A stretch of 55,398 nt of DNA from an uncultured Alphaproteobacteria bacterium (GCA_937935995.1 CALGXF010000002.1:1-55398), one strand, 5' to 3'. Positions 14,169 through 22,454 are shown, counted from the first letter of the stretch. The notes: a model not told the origin generated them from the letters alone. Translations and numbers: made by a program.

Positions 14169-14653
14169 GCGTTCAGTTTGAAGAGGCTTTTAATCGGTTT
14201 GTGGATGTGTACGGCTTGCCCGCGTGGGAAGAAAAGCCTAAATCCGGACAGTCTCGGGAAGAAATCGTTCGGATGTGGGAAACCGAATTAACTGGTTTTA
14301 CAGTCGAACAGGTGCGCCAAGCGTGTTACAGGGTGATTCGATTCAAGAAAAACATGTCTTTTCCAACCATCTCGCATTTGATGGCGCAGCTGGTGGATGA
14401 GCCGAGAAGTGTAGATGAGGCAATCACATCGGGGGTTCGGACAAGCTGCCCGGAGTTGGAAATTTGGGAAAAACGCGGAAAAATCGAACCGCCCGGGTTG
14501 GTACGGGAAGCTTTTGTGAAAATGTTTAATGCGTTTCTGGCCGGGTTCCCCGAGTTGAGAACCGCAGATATGTCGCTTGTCTGCCAAAACATGCGAGAAA
14601 ATGGATGGTGGGACAGAAAAATTGAGGATTTTTTGAATGACAGTTGCGCATAA
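14165..14653 (+). CDS. Putative helicase loader (G39P/lambda P role)
   Basis: The protein is 162 residues. 'VRMWETELTGFTVEQVRQACYRVIRFKKNMSFPTISHLMAQL' resembles the N-terminal four-helix domain of phage helicase loaders such as SPP1 G39P (W...L.g...e.v..a....i.....FPti..i). Coupled translation after the O-like gene gives the lambda O-P order, with P recruiting the host DnaB helicase. The C-terminal third is not recognised. Confidence 0.6.
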   Translation: MSVQFEEAFNRFVDVYGLPAWEEKPKSGQSREEIVRMWETELTGFTVEQVRQACYRVIRFKKNMSFPTISHLMAQLVDEPRSVDEAITSGVRTSCPELEIWEKRGKIEPPGLVREAFVKMFNAFLAGFPELRTADMSLVCQNMRENGWWDRKIEDFLNDSCA

Positions 14654-14894
14654 ATACAGTGGAGACACTTTTGTTCAAGGTCTGATGAAACAAAACGATG
14701 AAATGGCCAATGCGTTGGCGCGCATTATTGACATCATGAGGGCGCCGCACGTCACTTGGTCGGACTTAACCCGGGTCATTGAAACGGCGCGCGGGGCTTT
14801 GGCTGTTTGCGAACAGGTGCGTGCAGGGATGCCGGCTTGTTTGTCAAAGTCTTATATTTCGAAACGGCCCGGAACGCATTATCCGCATAAGTAA
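14637..14894 (+). CDS. Phage protein of unknown function
   Basis: The protein is 85 residues and overlaps the end of the loader gene by 17 bases. It is helical ('DTFVQGLMKQNDEMANALARIIDIM...LTRVIETARGALAVCEQV') with a short basic tail. No domain is recognised. Confidence 0.6.
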   Translation: MTVAHKYSGDTFVQGLMKQNDEMANALARIIDIMRAPHVTWSDLTRVIETARGALAVCEQVRAGMPACLSKSYISKRPGTHYPHK

Positions 14895-14909
14895 ACGAAG
14901 GAGGGACAA

Positions 14910-15305
14910 ATGGATCCGGCATTAAAAGCGATTGAAGACGATATTCGAACGGCGTGCGACGTTGATAAAGCATTGCCACCGGTCTTTAAACAGCGGTATC
15001 GGTGTCCGTTGGGATCGATGGTTAAGCCCGAGTTAAAAGAATTGCAAGACGCCATCTTTAACAACGGAGAAAGCTTTGTTGTCACGCCAGCTGTTCATGA
15101 CATTTGGTGGAAAGTTGTGTCCAGCTGGATTCCGAAATTACACATATCCACACAAAAAATCGTCTGGTGGCGATGTTCCGGCATGAGGTGGAAGCGTATC
15201 AGTCAGGAGTTAGTTGAAAAAGAATTGGCCAGTACATATTTTCACCGCTCGACGCTTTATCGGTATTTTATAGCGGGGTTGGAGAAAATAGAACAGATTA
15301 CTTAA
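14910..15305 (+). CDS. DUF6362-like HTH protein, possible late regulator
   Basis: The protein is 131 residues with an AAGGAGG ribosome binding site. 'VVSSWIPKLHISTQKIVWWRCSGMRWKRISQELVEKELASTYFHRSTLYRYFIAGLEKI' contains a 'VWWRCSGMRWKRI....HRSTLYRYF' HTH block typical of DUF6362 proteins just before the terminases of alphaproteobacterial phages. Being last in the early operon, it occupies the position of lambda Q, so control of late transcription is a reasonable guess. Its end overlaps the convergent YafQ gene by eight bases. Confidence 0.7.
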   Translation: MDPALKAIEDDIRTACDVDKALPPVFKQRYRCPLGSMVKPELKELQDAIFNNGESFVVTPAVHDIWWKVVSSWIPKLHISTQKIVWWRCSGMRWKRISQELVEKELASTYFHRSTLYRYFIAGLEKIEQIT

Positions 15306-15567
15306 ACAATTCCGCGTGTGAACCGATACGGTAAAGAATTAAAGTGTCTCCGTCAATTTGATAAATCAACAATAAATCCGGTCGGATATGACATTCTGAA
15401 TAACCTTTGTAATTGCCGGACAATGTGTGAGGCAAGTATTTATGAGGCAATGTCCCCGTTGTCATTAAAATGTCAACCGTCGTCATAAAGGCTTCCCGGG
15501 CTTGGGGATTGTTCTTTATTTTTTTATAATTTGTTTTAAAAGAACGCGCGTAGATAACTTTTAACAT
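15298..15567 (-). CDS. yafQ: YafQ-type mRNA interferase toxin
   Basis: The protein is 89 residues of the RelE/YafQ fold: 'ARSFKTNYKKIKNNPQAREAF', 'LPHKYLPHTLSGNYKGYSECHIRPDLLLIYQIDGDTLILYRIGSHAELF'. The closing GSHAELF carries the His that is catalytic in E. coli YafQ (GSHSDLF). It cleaves mRNA in the ribosome and is neutralised by the DinJ-like protein encoded one base upstream. The pair is oriented against the flanking phage operons. Confidence 0.93.
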   Translation of the reverse strand: MLKVIYARSFKTNYKKIKNNPQAREAFMTTVDILMTTGTLPHKYLPHTLSGNYKGYSECHIRPDLLLIYQIDGDTLILYRIGSHAELFK

Positions 15568-15568
15568 A

Positions 15569-15832
15569 TTATGCGTCCAAATCGTCCATTAATGCTTGAA
15601 CGGAATAAAAAGGTTTGCTGTGTTCTTTGTTTTTAACTTCTTGAAAGACCTTTATTGTTTCTTCATTCGGAAGATTCCCTAAGCTGGGCTGGAACGGCAA
15701 AGCCTTTTGATGAATGACTTGTTTCACAAATAAACGAATCCCGTCATTCAGCGTTATGCCCAACTGATTGAAGATTTGTTCCGCTTGTTTTTTCGTTTTA
15801 TCATCAATGCGTGTTTGGATGGTTGTATTCAT
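15569..15832 (-). CDS. dinJ: DinJ/RelB-type antitoxin
   Basis: The ATG at 15832 has an AAGGAG ribosome binding site and gives 87 residues. 'MNTTIQTRIDDKTKKQAEQIFNQLGITLNDGIRLFVKQVIHQKALPF' is a complete RelB/DinJ ribbon-helix-helix domain for DNA binding and dimerisation. The C-terminal 'FYSVQALMDDLDA' is the toxin-wrapping tail. DinJ-type antitoxins repress their own promoter; AAGTGTATTACA-like sequence near the -10 could be bound. Confidence 0.92.
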   Translation of the reverse strand: MNTTIQTRIDDKTKKQAEQIFNQLGITLNDGIRLFVKQVIHQKALPFQPSLGNLPNEETIKVFQEVKNKEHSKPFYSVQALMDDLDA

Positions 15833-15851
15833 TTTTCGTCTCCTTTCTTTA

Positions 15852-15880
15852 AGTGTATTACATTTGTATTGCATTGTCAA
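15852..15880 (-). promoter_or_regulatory. Promoter of the dinJ-yafQ pair
   Basis: Minus-strand consensus TTGACA (15875-15880), a 17-base spacer and TACACT (15852-15857). TTGACA lies 25 bases from the tandem repeats at 15906-15950. Confidence 0.65.
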
Positions 15881-15905
15881 TGATTTTTTGTTTCTTTTAA
15901 AAAAA

Positions 15906-15950
15906 TGCGACACTTTGCGACACTTTGCGACATTTTTATGTGCGACACTT
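15906..15950. repeat. Four 10-bp iterons TGCGACACTT upstream of the terminase genes
   Basis: Copies at 15906-15915, 15916-15925 and 15926-15935 (TGCGACATTT) are in direct tandem at one helical turn. A fourth at 15941-15950 follows after five bases. Tandem 10-bp spacing puts all binding faces on one side of the helix. The position between the toxin-antitoxin pair and the small terminase fits a packaging (pac) site or a regulator-binding array. Confidence 0.7.
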
Positions 15951-15980
15951 TTTAAAAAATTGTGCTATATTTTGGATATA

Positions 15981-16011
15981 ATCGGCAGAAAGTATGCGTT
16001 GCCGATTTTTT
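15981..16011 (+). terminator. Terminator in the late-operon leader
   Basis: ATCGGCA (15981-15987) pairs with TGCCGAT (16000-16006) with a 12-base loop and is followed by TTTTT. It precedes all late genes, so late expression needs either a promoter after it or antitermination through it. The following 150 bases contain another stem (GACCCC 16110-16115 / GGGGTC 16130-16135) and no gene. Confidence 0.55.
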
Positions 16012-16164
16012 CATGTTTTTTTGAGGCGATGCCGCATGTGTCAGAGTTGTGTGGAACCGAGCGATGCCGGGGTGTCGCCTGTTTTACCGGGTAGAGAAGA
16101 AAAACGCACGACCCCAGCGAAAGAACGGCGGGGTCAATCTGCTCCTGCGCACCAAGAGAGAAGA

Positions 16165-16479
16165 ATGCCGAACATTGAAAATTTAATATCGAACGCCGAA
16201 CGAACGCCGAAACAACGGCAAGAATTTGCCAAAAAAGCCGGTATTGCCAGTGGTGCGGCGCGTCGACGAAAAAAAGAATTAAGAATTTCTTTGATTGCCG
16301 CTTTGGAAGCGGATGATTTCAAGCATCAAGAAAACATCTGTGCCGCGTTAATTAAAAAGGCAGAAACGGGTGATGTCAAAGCATTCGAAGTGATTCGCGA
16401 TACAATCGGCGAAAAAGCGGATGAAAAAGTCATTCTCGGTTATGAGGAAGTCTTAAAGGAATTTTTAAAAAATGAATGA
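16165..16479 (+). CDS. Terminase small-subunit-like protein
   Basis: The start at 16165 follows an AGAGAGAAG site and gives 104 residues. 'AERTPKQRQEFAKKAGIASGAARRRKKELR' is the basic head and 'ALIKKAETGDVKAFEVIRDTIGEKADEKVI' the conserved tail of small proteins that precede large terminases in many phages. The reading frame extends upstream to 15994, but without a ribosome binding site. It would recognise packaging DNA, possibly the iterons at 15906-15950. It overlaps the large subunit gene by eight bases. Confidence 0.7.
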   Translation: MPNIENLISNAERTPKQRQEFAKKAGIASGAARRRKKELRISLIAALEADDFKHQENICAALIKKAETGDVKAFEVIRDTIGEKADEKVILGYEEVLKEFLKNE

Positions 16480-17998
16480 AGCTTTGGGACAAATCCTGTT
16501 TGATTTTAATGTCTTTTCGGGGAAAAACCTGAAAATCAAAACAAAAGAAGGGGCTTTGGCGCCTTTTTTTATGAATCGTGCTCAAAGCTATTTACACGAA
16601 CGTTTGGAAGAGCAGCTTAAAAAACAAGGATATGTTCGCGCTGTTGTCATTAAAGGCCGGCAACAGGGAATTTCAACTTACATCGGCGCACGGTTTTATT
16701 GGAAAACGACAACGGCGATGCAAAAAAGCACTTTTATTTTTGCGCATGATGCTTCCGGAACCGAAAGTTTGTTTAAAATGGTGCGCCGCTTTTACGATAA
16801 CTGTGAGCCGGCTTTGCAGCCGCATTTAGGCGCTTGTAACAGAAATGAGTTGTCTTTCGACAGGCTTGGCAGCGGTTATCGGGTCGGAACGGCCGGTTCC
16901 GGCGGATTGGGGCGAAGTCAGACAAACCAATATCTCCATTGGTCGGAAGTTGATTATTCGCCTACGCCTGAAGAGCATGCGCAAGGGATTATGCAGACAG
17001 TTCCGTCTTTACCGGGAACGGAAATTATTTTGGAAAGCACGGCTAAAACAGCCGGGGCTTATTTCCATCGAATGGTTTTACAAGGGCTGGATGATAAAAG
17101 CGAATGGATGACTGTTTTTATCCCATGGTATTTTCAAAATGAATATCAAAAACCGGTTTCGGCTGATTTTTCTTTGACGCCGGAAGAACAAAAATTATTG
17201 GATTTGTATGCGTCAAACGGCTTGACCGCTGCGCATTTAAACTGGCGACGTACAAAGTTGGCTGACTTTTTGGGGGATTTGGAACGCTTCAAGCGGGAAT
17301 ATCCTTTCTCAATTGAAGAGGCTTTTGAAATTTCGGATGAAAATGCGCTGATATCTTCGGATTTGGTGACAAAGGCTATTCAAACGGTGCCCGTGACGGG
17401 CGGAGCCATGATTATGGGAATAGATCCGGCTCGATTAGGCGGCGATGAATTTCGAATAACCGTACGTCAGGGACGCAGTGTTTTGGCATGTTATCAACTC
17501 CCTCAATGCGATACGCAACGGGCGGCAGATTTGTTGGCAATTGAATTTAAAAAATGGTCTGTTCAATATGTGAATATCGATGTCGGCGGGTTGGGTGTCG
17601 GGGTGTATGATGCTTTGGTTGCCCGCGGGTTCGGTTCTTTGATGATGGCGGTTAATTTTGGCGCGGCCGCAGATGAAACATCCAAGTACGTCAACAAACG
17701 CAATGAAATGTATGCCCGGGCGTTGGCGTGGTTTCAAGATGAACCGGTTTCTTTATCTTTGCTAGACAATCGGACGGCAGAGGCATTGCGTATCGAATTG
17801 TGTACGCCGCAAAAGGGATGGGATAATAATCAACGATTGAAAATCGAAAGCAAAGAAGACATCAAAAAACGGTTGGGATGTTCGCCGGACAAAGCCGACA
17901 GTTTTGTATTGACCTTTGCGCGTCAAGTTGCAGACCCGGCGGTTTTGGCACGTTTGCCCGGTGTTTTTGAAACAGATACGAATTGGAGTGTTTTTTAA
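16472..17998 (+). CDS. terL: Terminase large subunit
   Basis: The protein is 508 residues. The ATPase has a variant Walker A at 61-69 (KGRQQGIST) and Walker B ending in E159 (YLHWSE), followed by the coupling motif ESTAK. The RNase H-like nuclease shows D318 (GIDPARLGGD), D370 (NIDVGG) and D476 (PDKADSF). It cuts and pumps phage DNA into the procapsid. It overlaps both neighbours by a few bases. Confidence 0.95.
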   Translation: MNEALGQILFDFNVFSGKNLKIKTKEGALAPFFMNRAQSYLHERLEEQLKKQGYVRAVVIKGRQQGISTYIGARFYWKTTTAMQKSTFIFAHDASGTESLFKMVRRFYDNCEPALQPHLGACNRNELSFDRLGSGYRVGTAGSGGLGRSQTNQYLHWSEVDYSPTPEEHAQGIMQTVPSLPGTEIILESTAKTAGAYFHRMVLQGLDDKSEWMTVFIPWYFQNEYQKPVSADFSLTPEEQKLLDLYASNGLTAAHLNWRRTKLADFLGDLERFKREYPFSIEEAFEISDENALISSDLVTKAIQTVPVTGGAMIMGIDPARLGGDEFRITVRQGRSVLACYQLPQCDTQRAADLLAIEFKKWSVQYVNIDVGGLGVGVYDALVARGFGSLMMAVNFGAAADETSKYVNKRNEMYARALAWFQDEPVSLSLLDNRTAEALRIELCTPQKGWDNNQRLKIESKEDIKKRLGCSPDKADSFVLTFARQVADPAVLARLPGVFETDTNWSVF

Positions 17999-18603
17999 TG
18001 GATGCTTATGTGGTTTTTGATAAACGGCACACGCCAAAATGTCATTTTTGGCATTATTTGTTGCCGGCAGACTGGTCTCATTGCTTTGTGATTTTGGATT
18101 ATGGGTGTCAAACGGTCATTGTGGATCCGTTGTTAAGCGGCATTTCTGTGACATTGGAAGATTATTCCATTTCACAACAAGTCAAAAGTTTGAAACAGTA
18201 TGGCGTGACGGCGATTTTAAAAATGAACTTAAAAGAGCGGCCGGCTGTTTCCTTTGCACGATGGCACGGCCTGTTGACATGTGTCAGTGTGGTCAAATCC
18301 GTTTTGGGCATTCAGGATTTTTGTATGAGGCCGTTGGCTTTATACAGGCTTTTAAAAACAAAAGGAGAAATCATTTATGAGGAGAAAAAAATGAACATGG
18401 GTATAGCTGTTGGTTTGCGTAAACTAGCACAATTAAACAAAGAAGCGAAAGAAAAAGCTGCTGCCCAAACGGCAGAACGGCAACAGCAAGAAGCGATAAC
18501 ACACGCGGCGGAAATCAAGCAAAAGAAAAAAATGGGACGTTCGTCCAATTCTTTGATTTCTAGCGATAGTATTTTAAGTTATTTAAGGGCATTATTAGGT
18601 TAG
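17998..18603 (+). CDS. Phage protein with conserved His/Cys motifs and a separable C-terminal segment
   Basis: The start at 17998 overlaps the terminase stop (TAATG) and gives 201 residues. The N-terminal ~125 residues contain 'PADWSHCFVILDYG', 'IVDPLLSGI' and 'ARWHGLLTCVSVVKSVLGIQ...PLALYRLL', a pattern conserved in proteins next to terminases of alphaproteobacterial phages and suggestive of a papain/NlpC-like fold (unproven). From about residue 132 a Lys/Gln-rich helix ends in SLISSDSILSYLRALLG. An internal ATG at 18391 with its own GGAG site could start this second part as a separate 70-residue protein. Confidence 0.6.
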   Translation: MDAYVVFDKRHTPKCHFWHYLLPADWSHCFVILDYGCQTVIVDPLLSGISVTLEDYSISQQVKSLKQYGVTAILKMNLKERPAVSFARWHGLLTCVSVVKSVLGIQDFCMRPLALYRLLKTKGEIIYEEKKMNMGIAVGLRKLAQLNKEAKEKAAAQTAERQQQEAITHAAEIKQKKKMGRSSNSLISSDSILSYLRALLG

Positions 18604-18611
18604 GAGGAAAC

Positions 18612-18812
18612 ATGTCACAAGCATTTAGAAAACCGTCCACAAAAGTTGCTCGGGAAACGTTGGCATTGCAGCGTCAACAGCAAGCGGAAGCAGAAGCAAA
18701 AGAAAGGCGGTTAAAAAAACAACAAGACGCCGCGTTGCGTACACGTCAAAGCGGTGGCGTGCAATCGCTTATTTCCGATGAAACTGTTTCCGGGCGCAGC
18801 TTGTTGGGGTAA
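18612..18812 (+). CDS. Small phage head-region protein with 'SLI...LLG' tail
   Basis: The protein is 66 residues with a strong GGAGG ribosome binding site. It has a charged Ala/Gln-rich helix (VARETLALQRQQQAEAEAKERRLKKQQ) and ends in GGVQSLISDETVSGRSLLG. The helix-plus-tail layout mirrors the C-terminal segment of the previous gene, so the two appear paralogous. It may act in connector or internal-core assembly; no function is known. Confidence 0.65.
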   Translation: MSQAFRKPSTKVARETLALQRQQQAEAEAKERRLKKQQDAALRTRQSGGVQSLISDETVSGRSLLG

Positions 18813-18814
18813 AA

Positions 18815-20350
18815 ATGGCCAGACTAAAACCGGAAACTTTATTTGAACGCGCGCGTCAATGTTGTGTCGAAATCGAAGCCAATCGATCCGTATTTGAAGA
18901 AGCCGATGAATTTACAAATCCCTTTCGAAATACGTTTCAAGAGGGGCGATCGATTCATCAAATGAGTTCTAAATTGTTTGACAGCACGGCCATGATTGCC
19001 ATGATTAACTTTGTCAACACTATGGTGTCCAAGTTTACACCGCCATTTATGCGTTGGGCAGAAATCAAGGCCGGCCCCGCCGTTCAAGAAGAACAAAAAG
19101 ATGTTGTAAATAAAGGTTTTCAAAACGTAACCGATATTATTTTCACGAATTTAAATGCATCCAATTTTAATACGGCCGCACCGGAAATGTATTGGGAACT
19201 CGGGAAAGGAACCGGTGCTTTGTTGTGTTTGGAGGGCGATGAGTTTCAGCCTTTGCATTTTGTTTCCGTCCCTTTGTCTCAACTGGGTTTTTCAGAGGGA
19301 AAAAACGGATTGATTGATTTCGTTGTTCGAAAATGGAAAGTAAAAGCACGCTTGATTAAGGAAACTTGGAAAAAGATTAAAATTTCTAAAAATCTGTTGA
19401 CTTTGATAAAAGAGAAGCCCGATGAAGAGTTGGATGTCAAAGAATGCTTTTATTATGACTACGAAGAAATGATATGGCATTATGATGTGCTGTTAGACAG
19501 GGAAAAAGATGTCTTGTTTCACAAAACAAGCCGAACATGCCCCGTTATTGTTGTCCGGTGGTTGAAAATCCCGGGATTTGTAACGGGCATAGGACCGGCC
19601 CTTATGGCGTTGCCGGACATTAAGACGCTTAATAAAATGAAAGAGTATATGTTGCGGTTAGCGGCTTTGAACGTTTTCGGTGTTTACACGGTTACGGACG
19701 GCGGTGTGTTCAACCCGAACAATATTAAAATTAAACCGGGTGCCTTTATTCCTGTCAAGAAAAATGGCGGCAGCGAAGGCAAAACAATTGAACCGTTGCC
19801 CGTGGCGGGTAACTTCCAAACACAGGAATTCATGATTAACGGTTTGCAAGATCAGATTCGGCAAGTGATGTTGGATAATCGATTGCCGCCTGAAAACGGG
19901 CCTGTTAAGTCGGCATTGGAAATCGCAGAACGGGTCAAGTCTTTAACGACTGACATCGGCGCGAGCTTTGGGCGATTGATGTTTGAATTTGTGGGGCCGC
20001 TTTTTCGGCGAATTGTCGAAGTCTTAATGAAAAAAGGATTATTGAACCTGCCCGAAGGATTTGACATTGACAATTTCTTTGTTCAAATCCAAGTCGTCAG
20101 TCCGATTGCACAGCAACAGTCCTTCGAAGATGTTCAAAAATTTACGCAAACGTTCCAAATCATTCAGGGAATTGATCCGGAATTGGCACAATTGGCGTTT
20201 ATGTTTGAAGACATTCCGACCTATATTGCCGAACAATTGGGAAGCCCCGCCAAGTTAATGCGGTCTAAAGAAGAAGTGGCGCAAATAAAAGAAGTCGTCA
20301 TGCAACGGGTTCAACAGCGAATCGAAGAAACAATGGCAGGAAAACAATGA
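18815..20350 (+). CDS. Head-to-tail connector (T7 gp8-like portal) protein
   Basis: The protein is 511 residues of the podovirus head-tail connecting family. The N-terminal 'FTNPFRNTF...KLFDSTAMIAMINFVNTMVSKFTPPFMRW' and later 'GTGALLCLEGD' and 'NGPVKSALEIAERVKSLTTDIGASFGRLMFEFVGPLFRRIVEVL' are its characteristic blocks. It forms the dodecameric portal for DNA entry and exit and the base for the tail. The gene overlaps the next by four bases. Confidence 0.93.
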   Translation: MARLKPETLFERARQCCVEIEANRSVFEEADEFTNPFRNTFQEGRSIHQMSSKLFDSTAMIAMINFVNTMVSKFTPPFMRWAEIKAGPAVQEEQKDVVNKGFQNVTDIIFTNLNASNFNTAAPEMYWELGKGTGALLCLEGDEFQPLHFVSVPLSQLGFSEGKNGLIDFVVRKWKVKARLIKETWKKIKISKNLLTLIKEKPDEELDVKECFYYDYEEMIWHYDVLLDREKDVLFHKTSRTCPVIVVRWLKIPGFVTGIGPALMALPDIKTLNKMKEYMLRLAALNVFGVYTVTDGGVFNPNNIKIKPGAFIPVKKNGGSEGKTIEPLPVAGNFQTQEFMINGLQDQIRQVMLDNRLPPENGPVKSALEIAERVKSLTTDIGASFGRLMFEFVGPLFRRIVEVLMKKGLLNLPEGFDIDNFFVQIQVVSPIAQQQSFEDVQKFTQTFQIIQGIDPELAQLAFMFEDIPTYIAEQLGSPAKLMRSKEEVAQIKEVVMQRVQQRIEETMAGKQ

Positions 20351-20634
20351 GTTGGGAAGATTTAGAACCGGGAAATGCGCCCGAAGAAAAAAAACGTCAA
20401 GAACAAATTCACCAAGAAAAATATGACCGATCCGTTTTGTTCAATAGGGTTTTTGAAACGCAGGAAGGAAAAAAGGTATTGGCTTATTTAAAAGACGTCT
20501 ATGTGACGAATTGTCGTTGGAATCCGAATTTAGAAGTTTTGGATTCCATTCGATGGGGCTTTATCCGCGAGGGTCAAGCAATGGTTATTCAGCAAATTGA
20601 AGAAGAAATGGCTTATTCCAAAAAAGGAGAATAA
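20347..20634 (+). CDS. Bbp19-like phage protein
   Basis: The protein is 95 residues. 'FNRVFETQEGKKVLAYLKDVY......VLDSIRWGFIREGQAMVIQQIEEEM' fits the small Bbp19-type family ('F..vf.t..G..vL..L......fReGqr.vv..i') encoded between connector and scaffold genes in podoviruses such as Bordetella BPP-1. The role is unknown, presumably in head assembly. It is coupled to the connector gene. Confidence 0.75.
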   Translation: MSWEDLEPGNAPEEKKRQEQIHQEKYDRSVLFNRVFETQEGKKVLAYLKDVYVTNCRWNPNLEVLDSIRWGFIREGQAMVIQQIEEEMAYSKKGE

Positions 20635-20637
20635 AAA

Positions 20638-21453
20638 ATGGATGAAACATTATTAGAAACACAAGAACCGGAAACGCCGCCACAGGAAGAAAAGCCGACT
20701 GAACCGGGTCGGACAGAACCGGATTCGACTGAACCGGCACCCGCTGTCAAACCGGATTTTTTGCCGGATGATTTATGGGATGCTCAAACGGGAGATGTTA
20801 AAAAAGAAGAGTTGTTAAAAGCCTATGAACAAGAAGCCAAACGCGCCAAAGGGTTGCGTGATAAACTGGCTAAAGGCGAAAATAAAGCACCGGCGCATGC
20901 AGATGATTATCAAGTGACGTTTGAAGAAATGGACGTCGATCCGGAAGATAAAGCGTTGCTTATCGCTAAAGAAGCGGCCTTAAAAGCAGGTTTATCCAAT
21001 GAACAATTAAACACATTCGTCAATTTGTATTTAAAAGAAACAGGCGGCATTTCTTTACCGCAAACAGAACCGACAGAAGAAGAGATAAAAGCATATCGTG
21101 ACGCGGAATATGCTAAAATCGGCGAAAATGCACCGGCCATCATTCGAGGTGTTGCCAGTTGGAAAAAAGGATTGTTGGACAGTGGCGTCATTTCGGAAGA
21201 TGAAGAAAAAGTAATTGATGCTTTCGGCTCAACAGCCGAAGGCGTTCGCGTTTTGAATAAATTTCGGGTGTTGATGGGTGAATCCGATATCCCCGCCCAA
21301 ACCCAATTCAATGACGGGTTACCGTCAGATAAAGAAATCTTTGATGCAATCGGAAAACCTGAATATGCCACAGACAGCGCATATCGCGATAAAGTGGACG
21401 GATGGTTCAAAGCACGGGAAAAAGCCGGGCGGCCTGTTCGATTGCAAATTTAA
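20638..21453 (+). CDS. Scaffolding/capsid assembly protein
   Basis: The protein is 271 residues, with an acidic Pro/Glu-rich disordered N-terminus (1-45) and then 'DFLPDDLWDAQTGDVKKEELLKAYEQEAKRAKGLRDKLAKG', the standard opening of phage scaffold proteins. The rest is helical. It lies directly before the capsid gene, as T7 gp9 does, and is followed by a terminator-like hairpin. Confidence 0.85.
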   Translation: MDETLLETQEPETPPQEEKPTEPGRTEPDSTEPAPAVKPDFLPDDLWDAQTGDVKKEELLKAYEQEAKRAKGLRDKLAKGENKAPAHADDYQVTFEEMDVDPEDKALLIAKEAALKAGLSNEQLNTFVNLYLKETGGISLPQTEPTEEEIKAYRDAEYAKIGENAPAIIRGVASWKKGLLDSGVISEDEEKVIDAFGSTAEGVRVLNKFRVLMGESDIPAQTQFNDGLPSDKEIFDAIGKPEYATDSAYRDKVDGWFKAREKAGRPVRLQI

Positions 21454-21457
21454 AGAT

Positions 21458-21479
21458 ACCGGCTTTGGCCGGTTTTTTT
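21458..21479 (+). terminator. Hairpin between scaffold and capsid genes
   Basis: ACCGGC pairs with GCCGGT around TTTG and is followed by seven T residues, four bases after the scaffold stop. Partial termination here, or a promoter in the 120 bases that follow, would let capsid expression differ from scaffold. Confidence 0.75.
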
Positions 21480-21599
21480 GTACCGACCTTTAAGACCTTT
21501 TACGGACTGAGCCTTCCTGCTTTGCAGCCTCAGAACGAAAAGCCACTCTGACAGATTGGTTTTGTTTTTTCATATTTATTTTTAAAAGGAAGGTAAAAA

Positions 21600-22454
21600 A
21601 TGGCAGTAAATGTCGAAAACTCTTTCGTCGCATCGTTTGACGCAATGGTTAAACATGCTTATCAAGACGAAATGAAATTACGCGGCACCGTTCGTTTGAA
21701 AACGGGCGTTGTCGGCAAAACACATCGCTTCCCGATTATCGGAGAATCGATGGCTCAAAAACGTGTTCCCCGCACTTTGGTAGAACCCGGGAAAACGAAA
21801 CATGACGGAAAAGTCGCAACATTGGAAGATTATATCGCAACCGAATTTTCGGATGTTTATGATTTGGCCAAGTTGAACTTTGACGAAAAAAAGGAGCTGG
21901 CAACCTCCTGTGCGAAAGCTATGGGCCGGCGTTCCGATCAATTGCAAATCGATGCCATGGCGGCCGACAGTACAATCGGATCCGTTGCGACCAGCTTTGG
22001 CGGTGATAATAGCTTTAATTTGAAAAAACTGTTACGTATGAAACGCATGATGGACGAAAACAATGTACCGGAATATGACCGTCATTTGGCTATTCCTGCC
22101 GTTATGTTGGAAGAAGCGTTGAACAGTGACAAATTTACGAGCGAAGATTACAACTTGGTTCGCACCCTGTATGACGGAACGCTCAAAAAATATGCCGGTT
22201 TCGAGTTCCATTTAATCGGTAATCGGACGGAAGGCGGTTTGGGTTCATCCAAATCCGGGTCAACCATTACCTACAATGCATACGGTTGGCATAAAGATGC
22301 CGTGGGCTTTGCCATCGGGATGGATATTCGGACGGATATCACGTATGAAAACTTGTACACATCTTGGCTGATTAACTGTTTGTTCTCGGCCGGGGCGGTC
22401 GTGATTGATCCGAAAGGCGTTGTCAAAATGACAACTCAAGAAACTGTATCATAA
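21600..22454 (+). CDS. Major capsid protein
   Basis: The protein is 284 residues with an AAGGAAGG ribosome binding site. 'FVASFDAMVKHAYQDE.KLRGTVR', 'FPIIGESMAQKRVPRTLVEP', 'YDLAKLNFDEKKELATSCAKAMGRRSDQLQIDAM' and the C-terminal 'GWHKDAVGFAIGMDIRTDITYENLYTSWLINCLFSAGAVVIDPKGVV' identify a podovirus HK97-fold capsid protein. The long spaced leader upstream and good translation signal fit high expression. Confidence 0.92.
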   Translation: MAVNVENSFVASFDAMVKHAYQDEMKLRGTVRLKTGVVGKTHRFPIIGESMAQKRVPRTLVEPGKTKHDGKVATLEDYIATEFSDVYDLAKLNFDEKKELATSCAKAMGRRSDQLQIDAMAADSTIGSVATSFGGDNSFNLKKLLRMKRMMDENNVPEYDRHLAIPAVMLEEALNSDKFTSEDYNLVRTLYDGTLKKYAGFEFHLIGNRTEGGLGSSKSGSTITYNAYGWHKDAVGFAIGMDIRTDITYENLYTSWLINCLFSAGAVVIDPKGVVKMTTQETVS

